Assembly: GCF_024586455.1 (NCBI RefSeq)
Contig: NC_065919.1
Coordinates: 17,602,017-17,666,016 of the forward strand
Reading direction: 5' to 3'
DNA: 64,000 bases
Origin: Bactrocera neohumeralis
Taxonomy: Eukaryota; Arthropoda; Insecta; Diptera; Tephritidae
The notes below the pieces were generated by a model. That model made no database searches, had not been told where the DNA came from, and was given only the letters and a program-made list of their open reading frames with translations. How positions within the stretch are numbered: position 1 is the stretch's first letter; each line of letters starts with the position of its first letter. A program made the position numbers and the translations under genes. Shown in pieces: positions 1 through 12,367 of the stretch.

Positions 1-1339
1 TGAACAAGTTTAGATTACATATCTGTTTTATCCTCATGATTGTGAAAATACTTAAATTTTGTTGAAGGATGATAGCTTATTATTATGTCTCTACATCATC
101 CTTTATCTTGGTCTTCTAAATCTTGACAACAGATCTTCATTTAAGGAAAATAAAGTCCAGATTGCTATTAACTTTGTAAGACCATCATCGTAAAAGACAC
201 TTTGAAGTCGTTAGACCACCTTCATATAAGTCACTTGAGGTTGCTCGAAGCACTTTTGACATACATTTAAATTCAACCTCATTCCGTACGCTAAAGTGAC
301 GTCACAAGTGCTGTGTTTGCTCTGCTTCAGCGAAAAGAAATTTTCGCTGTTAACAAATTTCAAGAACTTCGTTGCTTTCGAGCCACCCTAAAGCTGTAAA
401 TTAGGTCATGCCAATATAGATAAGCGATAAAAAAGCCAAAAGGGGAAAAAAGAAATGTGCAATCAAGGAAATAATAAAAAGTTCAAAAAAAATGCAAACA
501 GTCAAAAACATTAGATTGTGGGTCATCAAAAGAATAAACGGAAAATCGATTGTGGTGAACAAAAAAAAAACTAAATTAAAGCGTCGTGACCACAACTCAA
601 ATGCAACATTGTTTCGCTTACCTTGCAACAACACCCACACCGTGGCTAATAAAATGTTTTAAATTCTACCCACCAACCGAAACCGCAAGCCAGCTCATTT
701 GCCATCCACGCGCTGTAATTAATTAAAAACTTTCCCCCAACTAAAACAATAAAAATAAAGAAAAGTTCTGCTGCGTACCTTTTTTATTCAATTTAATTCA
801 TACTTGTATTTGATAAGAGCAACGCAACGCAAAATCAAGAAAATTCCGTATAGTGACGTGACCTGAAATTATTGTCAGTGATTGGTGGAATTTCTGTATA
901 GCACCGGAATACATTGGGTGGGGAGGGCAGGTGTGGTGGATACGCAACGCTGTGATGTGGTTTGCTTTGAGTGGGGCGGGAAATTAATTAATACCTAACT
1001 GTCGCGTACGACTATTGAATGTTTTAGCAAGGACAGCAGAAGTTTTGGAGGTAGATGCAATGTACTTTTAGCAGCTTTTTGTTTATACGGCGCGAGAGAT
1101 TGATTAATTGTGAGGCTGAAGAAAAGTTAGCTAATAAATAATATTTGCACAGGGAGATGGGGTGCGGTACAATTAAGTTGGATACATTGTGTCAAAACCA
1201 GTTTTGCTGCGCACTTTTCTAGCTTTCATCAAATAAAAATAGATATACTGCTGGAGATAGTGTAAAATCTTAGTATTGATTAGAATCGTGCTAGCATTTG
1301 GCAGTCAAAGTATATCATCTTCCGAATATATTTTATAGT
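1..1339. other. Non-coding A+T-rich DNA, no gene seen
   Basis: No open frame in this stretch shows a recognisable domain. It contains short homopolymer runs (for example A-rich at 559-570) and ordinary single-copy-looking sequence. I see no repeat shared with the rest of the window. Confidence 0.5.
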
Positions 1340-1650
1340 GGGAAGGTAGATAAAGTGGCTGTCTGACGACGCACCTGGGTCTTTAGAAGGCACGTTATGA
1401 AACCAACGGATCAAAATTCTCTTACTCTAGTGTCTCCGTGCTTCTGCTGAAGTTCATCAGTACAAAAAGTGTTATGTCTGCAACCTTCCAGACGTCGTAG
1501 AAACTATCCATTGATGGTTGCTATTCTTTTCTCATATAAAGTCTTACATGTACAAAGAAGATGTTTTATAGTCTCCTCCCCTTCTAACTCCTGACAGCTG
1601 CTACAATAGTCATTGTATGCTGTTTTCAGTCTGCTGACTTGTTAGGACTC
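1340..1650 (-). mobile_element. Non-LTR retrotransposon ORF2 C-terminal fragment
   Basis: Read on the minus strand, about 1640 down to 1340, the conceptual product contains a C-x2-C-x8-H-x4-C type cluster (CSSC...IKHLLCTC), followed by a stretch resembling the end of retrotransposon ORF2 proteins of the I/Jockey/LOA kind. In those families this cysteine-histidine motif lies after the RNase H or RT domain. The frame carries at least one stop and there is no upstream RT, so this is a 5'-truncated dead copy. The family assignment is from memory of the motif, not from alignment. It sits just left of a mariner insertion (1775-2947) in the same orientation. Confidence 0.5.
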
Positions 1651-1774
1651 CTGCTAGTCTTCTTATGGTATGTCATTCCTTTTGAATTTTAATAGTGAAC
1701 ATGTGCGGCTCATATTGTATTCATACTGCGTTTGAGCAAGTAAGAGATTCGCACCACCGAGTCGCAGCTATATA

Positions 1775-2947
1775 TTGGATAGTCGCAAACTTTAATGAAA
1801 CAAATATGTGCCATATTGGTCGACCACTTTTTACTATTTTTCCGCTAGAGACATTATTCCATCAGTGTAAAACTTTTCTGGTTTTTCGGCGAAAAACTGC
1901 GACAGGTAATTTTCTCAGGCTTTCTCTTGAAGCAAACTTTACTCCATTAAGGGAGTTCTGCATTGACCGTGGTGCAAGGTCAGTACTATAAGGTAGATGC
2001 ATCAAAACTTTTCAGCTTTTGCCGAGTCATCAAAGATGTGTGTGGTCTAGCGTTGTCCTGATGGAAGACGAAGACCTTTCTGTTGATCAGTTCTGGCCGT
2101 TTTTTCGATTGCTTGCCTCAATCTCATCAGTTGTTGACTGTAAAATGTAGAATCTATGATTCAACTGGAACAGCTCATAGTGGTTGATTCCTTTTCAATC
2201 CCACCAAACACTCAGCATAACTTTTCAAGTCGTCAATACTGGCTTTGCGATCATATGTTGAGCTTCATCACGCTTGGACCATGATCTTTTTCGCAAATTG
2301 TTGTCGTATTTAATCCACTTTTTGTCTCCTGTCTTCGCTTCAGAAATAGTTCGATTTTATTTCGTTTCAGCAAAGAATCGCAGATGTTAATTCGGTCCAT
2401 CAAATTTTTCGCAGACAATTCAAGTGGTACCTAAACATCTAGCTTCTTCTTGTAGCAAGCCTTTTTTAAATAAACCGTTTGATGATGAATGTTAAGTTCG
2501 TTGGCAATGTCATGGCTGCTTAAGTGACGATTCTGGTCCATATTTTTCATAATTTCATTGACTTTTTCAACGATAGGTCTACTAAAGCGAGGTGCATCTT
2601 TCACATCGAAATTTTCAGAACGGGTTTGAGCGAACATTACACGAACTGACACAGCATCGTCTCCGTAAACTTCACAAATTTCATTGGTGGCTTGCGTGGC
2701 ATTCTTCGCTTCTTTACACAAAAATTTCAAAATATAGCGAGTTTCTTCATTATTTTTACTCATTTTGAATAGCTGTAAATTTTTTTCAACTTCACTGAAT
2801 TAAATTGTTTTTTATGGTTAAATAAAGCTTAAAGTCTCACCTTCCCAACAATATATGGTATGACACAATGTGATTGGTAGCACTGGAGATATACGACTGC
2901 AACGACACATATTGACAAAATACGAAATAACTTTTTCGACTACCCAA
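1775..2947 (-). mobile_element. Mariner element, mellifera-type, near full length
   Basis: The right end reads, on the minus strand, TTGGGTAGTCGAAAAAGT; the left end begins ttggatagtcgcaa at 1775. Both are flanked by TA (1773-1774 and 2948-2949), the mariner target duplication. The 1173-bp length is slightly under the usual 1.25-1.3 kb. The minus strand encodes a transposase N-terminus (2431-2763) and, further on, the catalytic HQDNARPHTS motif at about 2040-2063. Stops and frameshifts make it inactive. Two other copies of the same family lie in the window (23250-23717 and 32961-33655). The subfamily name is inferred from similarity of ends and N-terminus to mellifera-type mariners. Confidence 0.88.
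2431..2763 (-). pseudogene. Mariner transposase N-terminal fragment (HTH region)
   Basis: This 110-codon frame begins MSKNNEETRYILKFLCKE and covers the paired helix-turn-helix DNA-binding region of a mariner transposase, including the typical EICEVYGDDAVSVRV stretch and SSHDIANELNIHHQTV in the second HTH. The expected WFxRF block between the two HTH halves is altered by a small deletion (VRVMFAQTRSENFDVKDAPR). The frame ends with a stop after KKLDV, about a third of the way into a normal 340-350-residue transposase. The rest of the coding region survives in broken frames to about 1850. The start is the ATG at 2763, about 185 bp inside the right inverted repeat, the usual distance. No intact DD34D catalytic domain exists, so the copy cannot move itself. 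Confidence 0.85.
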
Positions 2948-5766
2948 TATTTCACATTTAATTGACAGCTTGGGCAAACTGATTTACACGCTTTTGATTT
3001 TGTGTGGTCAAATTTTATATGAATCGATTTTTGGGACAAATATTAGTTAGTCTTCTCTCCACAATGCTTTAACAATATATATATATATATTTCCACAGTA
3101 AATGCGCCTAAAAGCATCCTCTACTTTAAGCACCGAACACTACCACCCATAACTATAGTCTACCGAAAACATTTCTGAAGGCTCCTTGTACCACACACAA
3201 AACAGAATTAGTGGAAACAAAAATGAAAGAATTGCCGCTGAAGCCTCTAACTAGCGGCAAATAAATATATACCGAGCATTGTGAAACCATTTCGCCAAAT
3301 TATAATGTTACTTATGTTGCCTATTTGCAGGCGATTCATATTTTTTTCTTCTTTGTCCTCAGCCTAAACTGTAGCGTGATACGAATGTTGAAGGCGAAAT
3401 GCTTATCGGATTAGCCGGCAGGCAACTGCGAGTACGTAGCAAATGAAATTAAATTAAAATTTTACAGTGACCGCGCAGCTAACTGCAAAATATTGAAGCC
3501 GACATTTAGGCGCTTTTTATGCGCTACATTTTCGCTTTTAATTGTGCGCGGGCGGGGGTCAGGCAGGTACAGATTTTCATTTTAATTTACTTAACTGCTT
3601 TCCAAACAACTGCGGGTTTTGCACTTCTGCTTGCCTCTAGTATAGCAGTAGGCATTTAAGCGTGAAATTTTAATCGCCTTTTCCTGCTGCTCTCCCGTGC
3701 ATAGCATACTTTTCAGCTGGCATGCTGGTAAGGCGCTTTAAAGTCTTAAGTTACTTAAAGTGAGCAAAGCAGATATGAGTAAAAAGATGTTGCAAATTTT
3801 TGGATTTTTTTTTTCAACTTAGTATCGTTCCTAAACAGCAAGAGAAAATGAGTATAAATAATTTCGCAGCCAAATATAAATTTTTTTAAATATTAAAGTC
3901 GAAAGTTTAATATTTGGTTTCATAGTGTCTTAAGTAAATTGCTTTTGATGTGCTATCATATAGATTCTAAGTAAAAGACATGAAGGTATATCACAAATAC
4001 TCAAATCTATACTTAAGTCGCCTACTGTGTAGATATAAACACAAAACAAAAAAGCGTTGCCTACCCCAAGGCGCTTTGCATTTCTCTGTAAAATAAAATA
4101 AATGAATCAACCCTCAGTCTACCGCCCGCCGATTGCAGCTCTTAACGACTTTTATTTTCATATTTCTTTTGCGAATTCAAAAATTCAATTTATTATCGGC
4201 TTTATTAAATTTGATGTACCCAAACATGCGGCCGTGTCCGCCTACAAACCTACGGCATTTCAAGGCAGCTGTAAAGCGGTTCCTACCGACATGACACGGT
4301 TTATGCGGCTGATTAAGAAAAATGGTTATCCAGGCTCAGCACATTGCGCATATTACTGTTATTGAAGTGCGCCTAAAAGCATGCTTGCCAAATACTCTTC
4401 TGGACTTCGTCTGAGGCCGGTTTGTTGGATGAAATATGAAAAATGTGCTCAAAATCGTTCAGACTTGCAGAGCAAATGAATGTTGAAAGCATTTTAATTT
4501 GCAGTAAATTTATTAATTATCTTTCTATAACTATTTATTTCGTAATGAAGTCGCGTATTTCAAATTCAAAACAGTTGGCAAATATTTATATTAATTTGGT
4601 TGATGATTTGATAATATTTTTAAGGAAATCTTTTCAAAATATCTCTAATCCTGTTGCCCGATAATATTCATTCATTTTAAGCGATAATTAATTGTGGGCT
4701 GCTTTTTTAATCCACATTTTTGACAGAAATTTTTCTAATTTCAACACTTTAAAGCGCTTGCTCTTATATTTTGTGCTTAATTTCCACAGTTTAATCCATA
4801 ATTACATAATTATTGTTAGCCTCCTACGAAATTTTGCGGTTGTTCACATTTATAACTGTATTTACAGCTACCAGCAGTGTCAAAGCTATCACAAATTTTT
4901 GCCTTCTTTCTCTCCTTAGTCTGCGAAAATCTTCACAACCGCACTGTAACGGAAGAAAAAAATTACTTGTTGTTAATCTGTCAATAATTTAGCGATGACG
5001 AAATTTTAATTGAAATTTATGTAGATTATTATATTTTCACTGCTACCATATTTCCTTGCCGCCAAAAAGCACAAGTATAGCCAACGCTGTACAATTGCTT
5101 TCACAGAATCCGCAGAGAATGGCAATCAGCGAAAAAACTCAAATAAAAGCACACCGTGAATAAAGCATAAAGGTCAGCGGTGCTCGCTATGGCAACGATT
5201 GAAGTGAGGCAATAAAAATATGCGCGCAATTGAAAATAACTTCAAATAAAATTTAAACCGCTATAAAGTTGCCATAATCCTATTGACGCGGTGGATAATC
5301 CTCACTGATGAAAGGCGAGAGGCGAAAGCAACAGCGGCGATGTGGAGAAGGTACGATGGCGGTGTTACAACGAAAAATGCTGATTAGCTGGCATTTGTGG
5401 CAAGGAAATTTTTTAAAGTCTCTCTTTTAAAGGCTCTGAATAAATAGAGCGAGGAACAATCTGGTATAGGATATAGCAGAAAAAGAAAAATGGCATAAAA
5501 ATAATAGTCATGCCATACAGTGTATATATATACATACATGTATATGCGAAAAATTATATAAATTATGTTGTACTAGTACTCAGTTCTTTTGAATATCTGT
5601 TATACTGTCATATTGTGCAAGTAATAGGTTTATTACAATATAAAAGATTTTCAAAGAGAAATTGAGTATATCGTCACCTAAAATGCAAAACAGCGTATCA
5701 TCAAAAAAAGTAAAAAAACAAAAAACAACAAAAAAACAAAAATAATTTAAAATCGCTGTCAGATAT
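2948..5766. other. Non-coding DNA with minor TA repeat
   Basis: I see no supported gene. A short (TA)n run lies at 3076-3091. The remaining frames (for example 4102-4365 plus and 4443-4664 plus) have no recognisable domain and A+T-driven composition. The GC content rises slightly near 3400-3750 and 5270-5350 without coding signal. Confidence 0.45.
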
Positions 5767-5767
5767 A

Positions 5768-5889
5768 ATAACCAATATATAACCATTTTATAACCAAAAC
5801 TGAAATTTTGTTTCAATATGAGTGCATGATAACCAATATATAACCGTTTTATAACCCAACCACAAATTTTGCTTCAATGTGATTAGTTT
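5768..5889 (+). repeat. 61-bp tandem duplication, two copies
   Basis: A unit beginning ataaccaatatataacc at 5768 recurs at 5829. The two copies run through ttttataacc, an aaattttg block and a tttcaatatg/cttcaatgtg block before diverging. The period is 61 bp, with scattered substitutions, indicating an old local duplication. Confidence 0.8.
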
Positions 5890-6294
5890 CAATTAATGAC
5901 GATATGAAGATTTATTTATTATTAGCTTTATAATATTCTACAGTGTCCAGCGAGCCAACTTCTAACTGGATTCCGCATTAATTCGCCTTCACAAAACTTT
6001 CCACATAGAGCAGCCTTTTTTGCTTTGATGCTGTTTCGCACTCAAAAGCACCGAATGCTTTAATTTTACCACCTCTTAATTTCGGCAGAATCTGTTAACA
6101 GTAAGAGAGTCTAGAGGCGATAAATTGTCGGCAGAGATCTACCAGTTTTCTGAAACCTTGTAATAATAAAAACAACGAGGTATCATAACTAACCTCAACT
6201 TTTAGAGCAATGCTAGAAGCTAAAGGATACGAAGTAACGCTTGGCTGAATATGGATATGAAAAATATGGCAAATCTTAGAGAACTAATTTAGTG

Positions 6295-6705
6295 GTTTTT
6301 CTTCAACTAAAGCAGGCACTCTAAATATATCAACTGAACGTTTACATAATATCATTGGGTTTGAGAAAGTTCTGTGCAGAGTGACTGCCGCGCGAGTTCA
6401 CTTTCTAACAAAACCAACGACGAGTTGCTGACTCGGAGTAGTGTTTGGTGATGTTCACGGGTAATAAACCTGAGTCTTGTCCTCAGTGACTATTTGCTGT
6501 TCCCAAACCGCAAAATAATGCTCGCTGGGAAGAAATTTTCGTCCGATGAAGAGCGCCGAAACTGAGGCCTATCTTGAAGCAAAGAACAAATCGTTTCAGA
6601 AAAATGGTATCGAAAAGTTGGGAAGTCGCTATAATCAATAGCAGAATTTTGCAAAAAATGTGTTTTACTATGGTAGGCCGGGGACTTTTCAATTAACCTA
6701 TTAAT
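6295..6705 (+). mobile_element. Internally deleted mariner relic
   Basis: On the plus strand the first part (about 6295-6475) encodes, with frameshifts, a mariner segment resembling LKISTERVHNI followed by RKLCAxW, the end of the N-terminal DNA-binding region and start of the linker. It then jumps directly to a C-terminal segment at about 6480-6690 reading SAETEAYLEAKNKSFQKN and IEKLGSRYNQ, which matches the tail of mariner transposases. The whole catalytic core is missing. The sequence around 6668-6700 (actatggtaggccgggg) resembles the equivalent post-coding position of the 18905-19195 relic, so the two are probably one family, together with the relic at 58400-59090. Repeat A starts immediately downstream at 6718. 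Confidence 0.7.
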
Positions 6706-6717
6706 TAATCGATTTTT

Positions 6718-7856
6718 ATACCCTGAACAGGGTATATTAAGTTTGTCACGAAGTTTGTAACACCCAGAAAAAAGCGTCGAAGACCCTATAAAGTGTATAT
6801 ATAAATGATCAGTATGTTGAGCTGAGTCGATTTAGCCATGTCCGTCTGACTCTCTTTCCGTCTGTCCGTCTGACTGTATATACATTAGGGCGGGTCGATT
6901 TAAAAATCGCCCATTGCTTATGAAAATCATATTCTAGGGATCAAAATAAGATACTTTGACGAAGGAACCATACCTCTAAAACGAATTTTGATGTCCCCCA
7001 ATTTGGGTCGAACCTTTGGGTAGGGGCAAATTTTGAAAAATCCCACTTTGACCCATTTAGAGTGCTCCAATCGAGTCCAAATGTATGACCGACCCCCACT
7101 AACTTTGGACGACCGATCCACCCATGCCAGTGGCACACCCCCTGGAACTCCCCTGGGGGGTTTCCCATACAATCATTTCAAAAAATCACCATTTTTGGTG
7201 ATTTTCATGAAAAAATCAGCTAAATTGCTATGTTTTTTCTTTATTTTTATTTATTTATCTATAATATCTATTTTTTCTCTTAAGAAATTTATTTAGTCAG
7301 AACATATGTAAATGAAAAAAATTAATAATTATACATATATACGAACTAGTCACTCAGTTTTTAAGATATCGTTTTGAAGTTTTGCAAACGCCATTTCCTC
7401 TTCAAGAAGCTGCTCATTTGTCGGAACTACCGATATCGGACCACTATAACATATAGCTGCCATACAAACTGAACGATCGGAATCAAATGCTTGCATGGGA
7501 AACTTCCTCATTTGACGTGGTATCTTCACAAAATTTTACATGGATAACTGCTTAAGGTAATAATGTAATATACGAAGAAATTGTTCGGATCGGCTTACTA
7601 TTGCATATAGCTGCTATATAAACTGAACGATTGGAATCAAGTTCTTTTATGGAAAGCTTTCACATTGACAAGATATATTAACGAAATTTGGTATAGATTA
7701 TTTTCTAAGGCAACAATGAAATCTCCGAAAAAATTATTCAGATCGGATTACTATAGCATATAGCTTCCATACAAACTGAACATATAGTTACTAAAAGAAA
7801 TGCAACTGTGAAGGGTATATTAGCTTCGGTGCAGCCAAAGCTAACGTTTTTTTCTT
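6718..7856 (+). repeat. Interspersed repeat A, long copy, interrupted
   Basis: The left end is tataccctgaacagggtat, itself an imperfect palindrome, and the right end runs gaagggtatattagcttcgg to the ttcttgtttt at 7847-7856. The body carries repeated phrases such as catatagctgccatacaaac and aaactgaacgatcgg. Similar blocks occur at 14790-14950, 44364-44761 (minus), 49628-49998, 56190-56760 and 60548-60945 (minus). There is no coding potential. I recognise this as a very common interspersed repeat of drosophilid and tephritid genomes, but do not know a secure family name. A separate element is inserted at 6884-7335. Confidence 0.8.
6884..7335. mobile_element. Element nested inside repeat A, 7-bp duplication
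   Basis: The sequence starting attagggcgggtcgattt interrupts repeat A. The host repeat stops after tatatac (6877-6883) and resumes with tatatac (7336-7342), so a 7-bp target duplication is plausible, although the motif is low complexity. The 452-bp insert contains a hairpin near 7184-7207 (aatcacc-attttt-ggtgatt) and no convincing gene. The opening attagggcgggtcg resembles tattagagcgggtcgg at 16014, suggesting one dispersed family. Confidence 0.65.
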
Positions 7857-9599
7857 GTTTTATTTTGAACATGCAAATAAACTGTCGAAGCTTACTATGT
7901 CAAAAAGATGTTTTTTCACTTATTTTAAAGATGTTGAACTTCCAAAGTGGATTCGAAGGTCAAACAGCTTCCACGTGGTCATTCACTCTGTATATTTAGT
8001 CCCAAACAGACATATGTTACGCTTTATTGGCCTCAAATACGCAGTGATTTCTTCTAATTCTGTTGTTTTTCAGAGTTGCATTTGCTATTTGCGTTCCAAA
8101 GCGGTACTATGTGACACGTAAACATATTTCTTTATGTAGATATTCCTATCCTCCAGTGTTTACTACCCAACTACTCTGCTTTCCTCTAGTTAGTCTCACT
8201 ACTCACTTTCCTCCAATTTCCATAAGCGCCAAACAATAAAGACGTTTTCATTTCCTGTTTACGCCAACACCGGCTTTTTGGTACACTTTTCGCCAGCACC
8301 AATGCGTGTCTTCGATCTGTACTTACACAGCTTCGTTCGTGACTTTTTCTTTCCTAGTTCATCCTTGGCTAACTTACTTCATCACTTTTTGTTTTTTTCC
8401 GCATTTTTTTTGCTCTTTTTTCTAGTTTTTGGTTACTTTGAAACTTTTCCAATCTACGCTTGATATAAAAATCTCCTTGTCTATCACAGTGTCAGTGGAT
8501 ATTTTATTATTATTATTTTTCTTCCTGCCACACACTGTTGCTGGTCGCGTTCGCTTGTAGGTGGCAGGCAACTTATTGACTATGTCTACCTTGCCGTGTG
8601 TCAGTCTATCACCGACGCTTAGAAAATAACTACTAAAGCCCTATGATGTGTAAGAGTACATTTTTTTTGCCTTTTAGTCTCGCGCCACAATATTTTCGTG
8701 ATTCTCAGCACTTGCCATCCCCAGGCGCAAGCTACTCTTTGGCAACCTAATATCCCACCATAGCTGCTTGTGATATTGAATATTTGTGTGTATTTGTCAA
8801 CATCTAACTGTACTTGCTTAGGTGTGTAGCTGTAATGCAAGCTCCTCGAATATCTTAGAAATTGACTTTTCGCACATTTATTAAATTCCTTTAACCCAGC
8901 CGTCAGCTGGCTGACTGAAATTTTGAAACCACCAACTTCAAGTCATCTACTCGACTTCATAACTCAATAACTTGCTTTGACTGTTAACTGTTTACCTGTT
9001 GAAAGGTTGTTGCCAATTTTTGATTGAAATTTTGTTATCCTTTTTGACAAGTTCTTCTTAATACTGAGTATTATTGAGCAAGAACGCTTTCATTATTTAT
9101 TATAAATTGTTTTTAACAGATTTGATGTTTAGCGACATCTGTTGGGTAGATTTATAAGCCGCATAATTTAGCTGAAGTCAGTCCTTTGGTATGCTATCTT
9201 AAGCTTTGCGTAACATATCGACTGGCATGTATTTTTAAGAACGAGAGAACCAAAGAGTTCGAGGCATATTTAATTCAAAAGCGAATACTTTTTAACACTT
9301 TTGTGCTAAAAAATTTCAAAATATTTGAGAAGATGAAAGATAAAAATTTCTAATCGACGATGATCAAATCCACAAAAGAAGAGGAGTGAGAGTAGCTACG
9401 TAAAAGTACAATAACACTAAAAGCACGGATGAAGTTCTCTGTAGCGAAGCTAGCAAAGACATGGGTTTCCTCGGGTAAAAAACAACCTTTTTCAAAAGTT
9501 TTCTCTCATATAAAATTAAATATTTTTTTGAATTCTTTATTGTTACAGACATGCACTATTATCAAAAAAAAATTCTGAAATTTTTCGGAAAAAATATTT
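7857..9599. other. Non-coding DNA, pyrimidine-rich tract
   Basis: I see no supported gene. A strongly pyrimidine-rich block lies at about 8330-8430 and includes an acceptor-like ttttttctag near 8415-8424, but no matching exon was recognised. Frames such as 7855-8121 and 8278-8463 (plus) follow base composition and show no domain. Confidence 0.4.
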
Positions 9600-10145
9600 T
9601 AAACTCAGCCATTGCGACGCCATTTCCGGTAACCCCTCGGGAAAAAGATGCGCCCGGGTTGGCAGCGTAACCCCCTACACGATTATCTAAAATGAAAAAA
9701 AATGTGTTGTAGTTAAAACCTTAACTCAGAACATGGACGAAGGAAAAAAACTGAAAATTAAATTTTTGGCAGACATTTTTACAAAAAAATAAAAATTTCA
9801 ATGTAAATTTCGCGACATTTTGTTTTCAAATAGTTGTAATCGAAAAAAAAATCCTTCGTCCAAGCCTTTAAGGATTGTATCTCAAAGACCCGTGTAAAAT
9901 TTTATTAAGATCGAGAAATCTTGCCAACCGACTTCAAAAACACAGTTTCAAAAAAACACGTTTAAAGATGACGCATTTAGCCTAACTAGCGTCAAGCGCA
10001 CAGGTTCTCAAAGCTATATCTCTGAAACTATTATTCGAATCATCTTGAAAATATAGAACAATCTTCTAGAGGTGTTGTAGAATTTAATAAGATAATAAAA
10101 GAAATCGGTTTTTCGAAACCATAAAACCCATGTAACCCCTTAAAT
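9600..10145. repeat. Candidate dispersed repeat, unclassified
   Basis: This block has a distinct texture from its neighbours: gggttggcagcgtaaccccc near 9656, paired ggacgaagg (9733-9741) and ccttcgtcc (9852-9860) inverted segments, and a right part ending catgtaacccctta near 10131. I recall similar sequence as dispersed in fly genomes but cannot name a family. No second copy was seen in this window and no coding region is present. Confidence 0.35.
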
Positions 10146-12310
10146 AATGCACCGGATTAAGCAATTTAGACGAAAACTATCCATCAGCTATTTGACAACT
10201 GAAATTAGCTAGTCAATATGAAAGCAAGCATATTTTGGTTTATAACTTGTATTGACTTGTACATCTAAATTTGAGAACGCTTTGAAATAATTTTTTTATA
10301 TGACTAACTTCTATGGTTTCTGGCCTCTTTTCTGTGTTTAAAGGCTTGGTCCAACGCTATATTGCAGACAAAAGGTTTCAGCATCTCTAAAACTTACACT
10401 TATACCCACCGCTTTCATAATTCTTAATAGGAAAGTGAGCCGAAGGGAAAATCTAGTAATGTACGGCTTAAGGGAAGGTCAGACCGTTCAAAACTGGATA
10501 AATTCTGAAACCTGAAATTTTGAAAGTCTGCAGACCAAAAATTTGAGCTTCTTCGAAAAGAGGGAGTAACTCTTACGTAGTTACGTTCTTCAAGTCATGT
10601 AGAATGTTGGGTTAGGTTACAGGGTCGATCGTAAAAGAGAACTCACTTGGAGAGCTATCGACCAATTTTGTTACATAAAACTCATATATGTATATTGAAT
10701 TATAATACCTTTACAAATCGGCCGCTTTGAGTCTATCACACATGTGTATACATAATCATAACTGTTTTCCCCTTTTGCTCCAACATTCGTTCCTTGCACT
10801 ACTTGTTAGTAGATTTTTTAAGAGATAGGAATTAATATTACTTTCTCGCAGTAAGTGTATTAAGTACTGTCATTAAATATATATACATATATATCATAAG
10901 ATTTAGTTTAGGAGAGCTCCAGAAAGCTGCGTACTCTGTTCAAGCTTGTATCCATCACTGAACTTCTGTCACGAACACCAAAACCAAAACAAATTTTTGC
11001 AACAGTTCTAGTCAACTAAGTGGAGCGCGGCAACTGACATGATCCTACAACTGCCTGCCGGCCGCCACTGTCAGCCTTAACCGCTTAGATACGAAGCCAA
11101 TCCCTCACCTAATTTGGCACACCCTGTAATGTGCGGAAATATCACATTCTATCCACTAAATGACGGCGCCTGAAATTCTGCCGCGTATGCATTGCATTCC
11201 TATAAACTTTCGCAACCACAAACATTTTAATTTATTGCAAAGTGCTGCAAGCCGCGAACGCCATGCCACGCCAAACGAGTGGGGCGTGTGAGATATAAAT
11301 TTACGCACGGCTACACACCGCCACTCACACACATGCATGTGTTTGCCCGCGTGCGGTAATCGTACATATTCCTGAGTATGCATTTAGGCGCACACGTATG
11401 TGCTTACGCACACATATGCGCCAACTTTGTTCGCGACTTACTTCGTGCATTCCCCAGTTGGCAACTAATTTGTCAATGTCAGATGTGATTTTCGTGCAAG
11501 CGAATGTCGCAAGTGGTACAAGCACAACAGCACTTGCAACACCAGAAACCAGCCCAACATAAAAAGGGGAGGATATAAATAAAAAAAAACTTCAAAAGGA
11601 ATTTAAGTGGCTGCTGAAATGTGTCTGTGAATACACAAACCTTACATGGCTTGTAAGACGTCGTGGCTTTTCTTTGTAAATTTTGAGATCTTACTTTTAA
11701 ACGTTAAAAACTGGAATTAAAGTATACATTTAGGCTGCAAACACACAGTCACGCCTTTAGCATGCATTTTATCTGCTTTGCAAGTAAATGAAACTTTAAG
11801 CGGGGAAAACTGCGCAATAAAAATTAAATGTTTAATGTTAGCGGCCTGCCACGCTCACAAATTGCCCCCAAATGTATGCTTAAATCATTGCAGCAGCACT
11901 CTTCGAATTTAGTGCCCCTCGAAGCATCAAAGTATGCAAAAAATTTAATCAAAACAATATTTAAAGCAACAAAACTTCATAGACGGCAAGTGAGAGAAAT
12001 CTGTATTTAATTTGCTGCCAAAAGTATGCTTCAGTTTTTGAACAATGCGCGAACAAAAGCCGCTTACGCAGTTCGAAGCACGCCAGCCGGACCAAGTGCC
12101 ACATAATCGCACAATATTTGTTTGAGAAACTTTGTCGCTTATCTCAAGTTATTTCTTTATCAAATGAAGCGTATAAAAGAAAACCAAAGCGACAACAACA
12201 ACAATATGAGTGTATAGAAGCGTAAAGCGTTAGAAAAACGAGCAAAAATATAATTATTTGGTGAGAAATTCTTTTTTTTCATAAACTTTCATTCTTTTTG
12301 GGAATTACAG
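10146..12310. other. Non-coding DNA, no gene seen
   Basis: No recognisable domain or repeat. A short TA-rich stretch lies at about 10879-10895. The part from about 10900 to 12250 is less A+T rich and looks single-copy, including short CA-rich segments near 11324-11420. The 11325-11525 and 11156-11383 minus frames overlap in different phases and show no domain. Confidence 0.4.
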
Positions 12311-12367
12311 CAACAAGCAAATATCAGAAAACAAAAGAGTCTGGCAGCTTATCGCGCCACAGAGAAA
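12311..12367 (+). other. Candidate 57-nt spliced exon
   Basis: A pyrimidine-rich tract (about 12268-12300) followed by gaattacag forms a good acceptor at 12310/12311, and 57 bp later aaa is followed by gtaagt (12368-12373), a near-perfect donor. The 57 nt equal 19 codons and are open in all three plus frames (for example QQANIRKQKSLAAYR in the first). Local GC is higher than in the flanks. No homology is recognised, and splice-like pairs arise by chance in 64 kb, so this stays a candidate cassette or microexon of an unseen long gene. Confidence 0.3.

Noticed and set aside
1695..1991. 98-codon plus frame
   Set aside because: Lies across the left end of, and antisense to, the mariner at 1775-2947.
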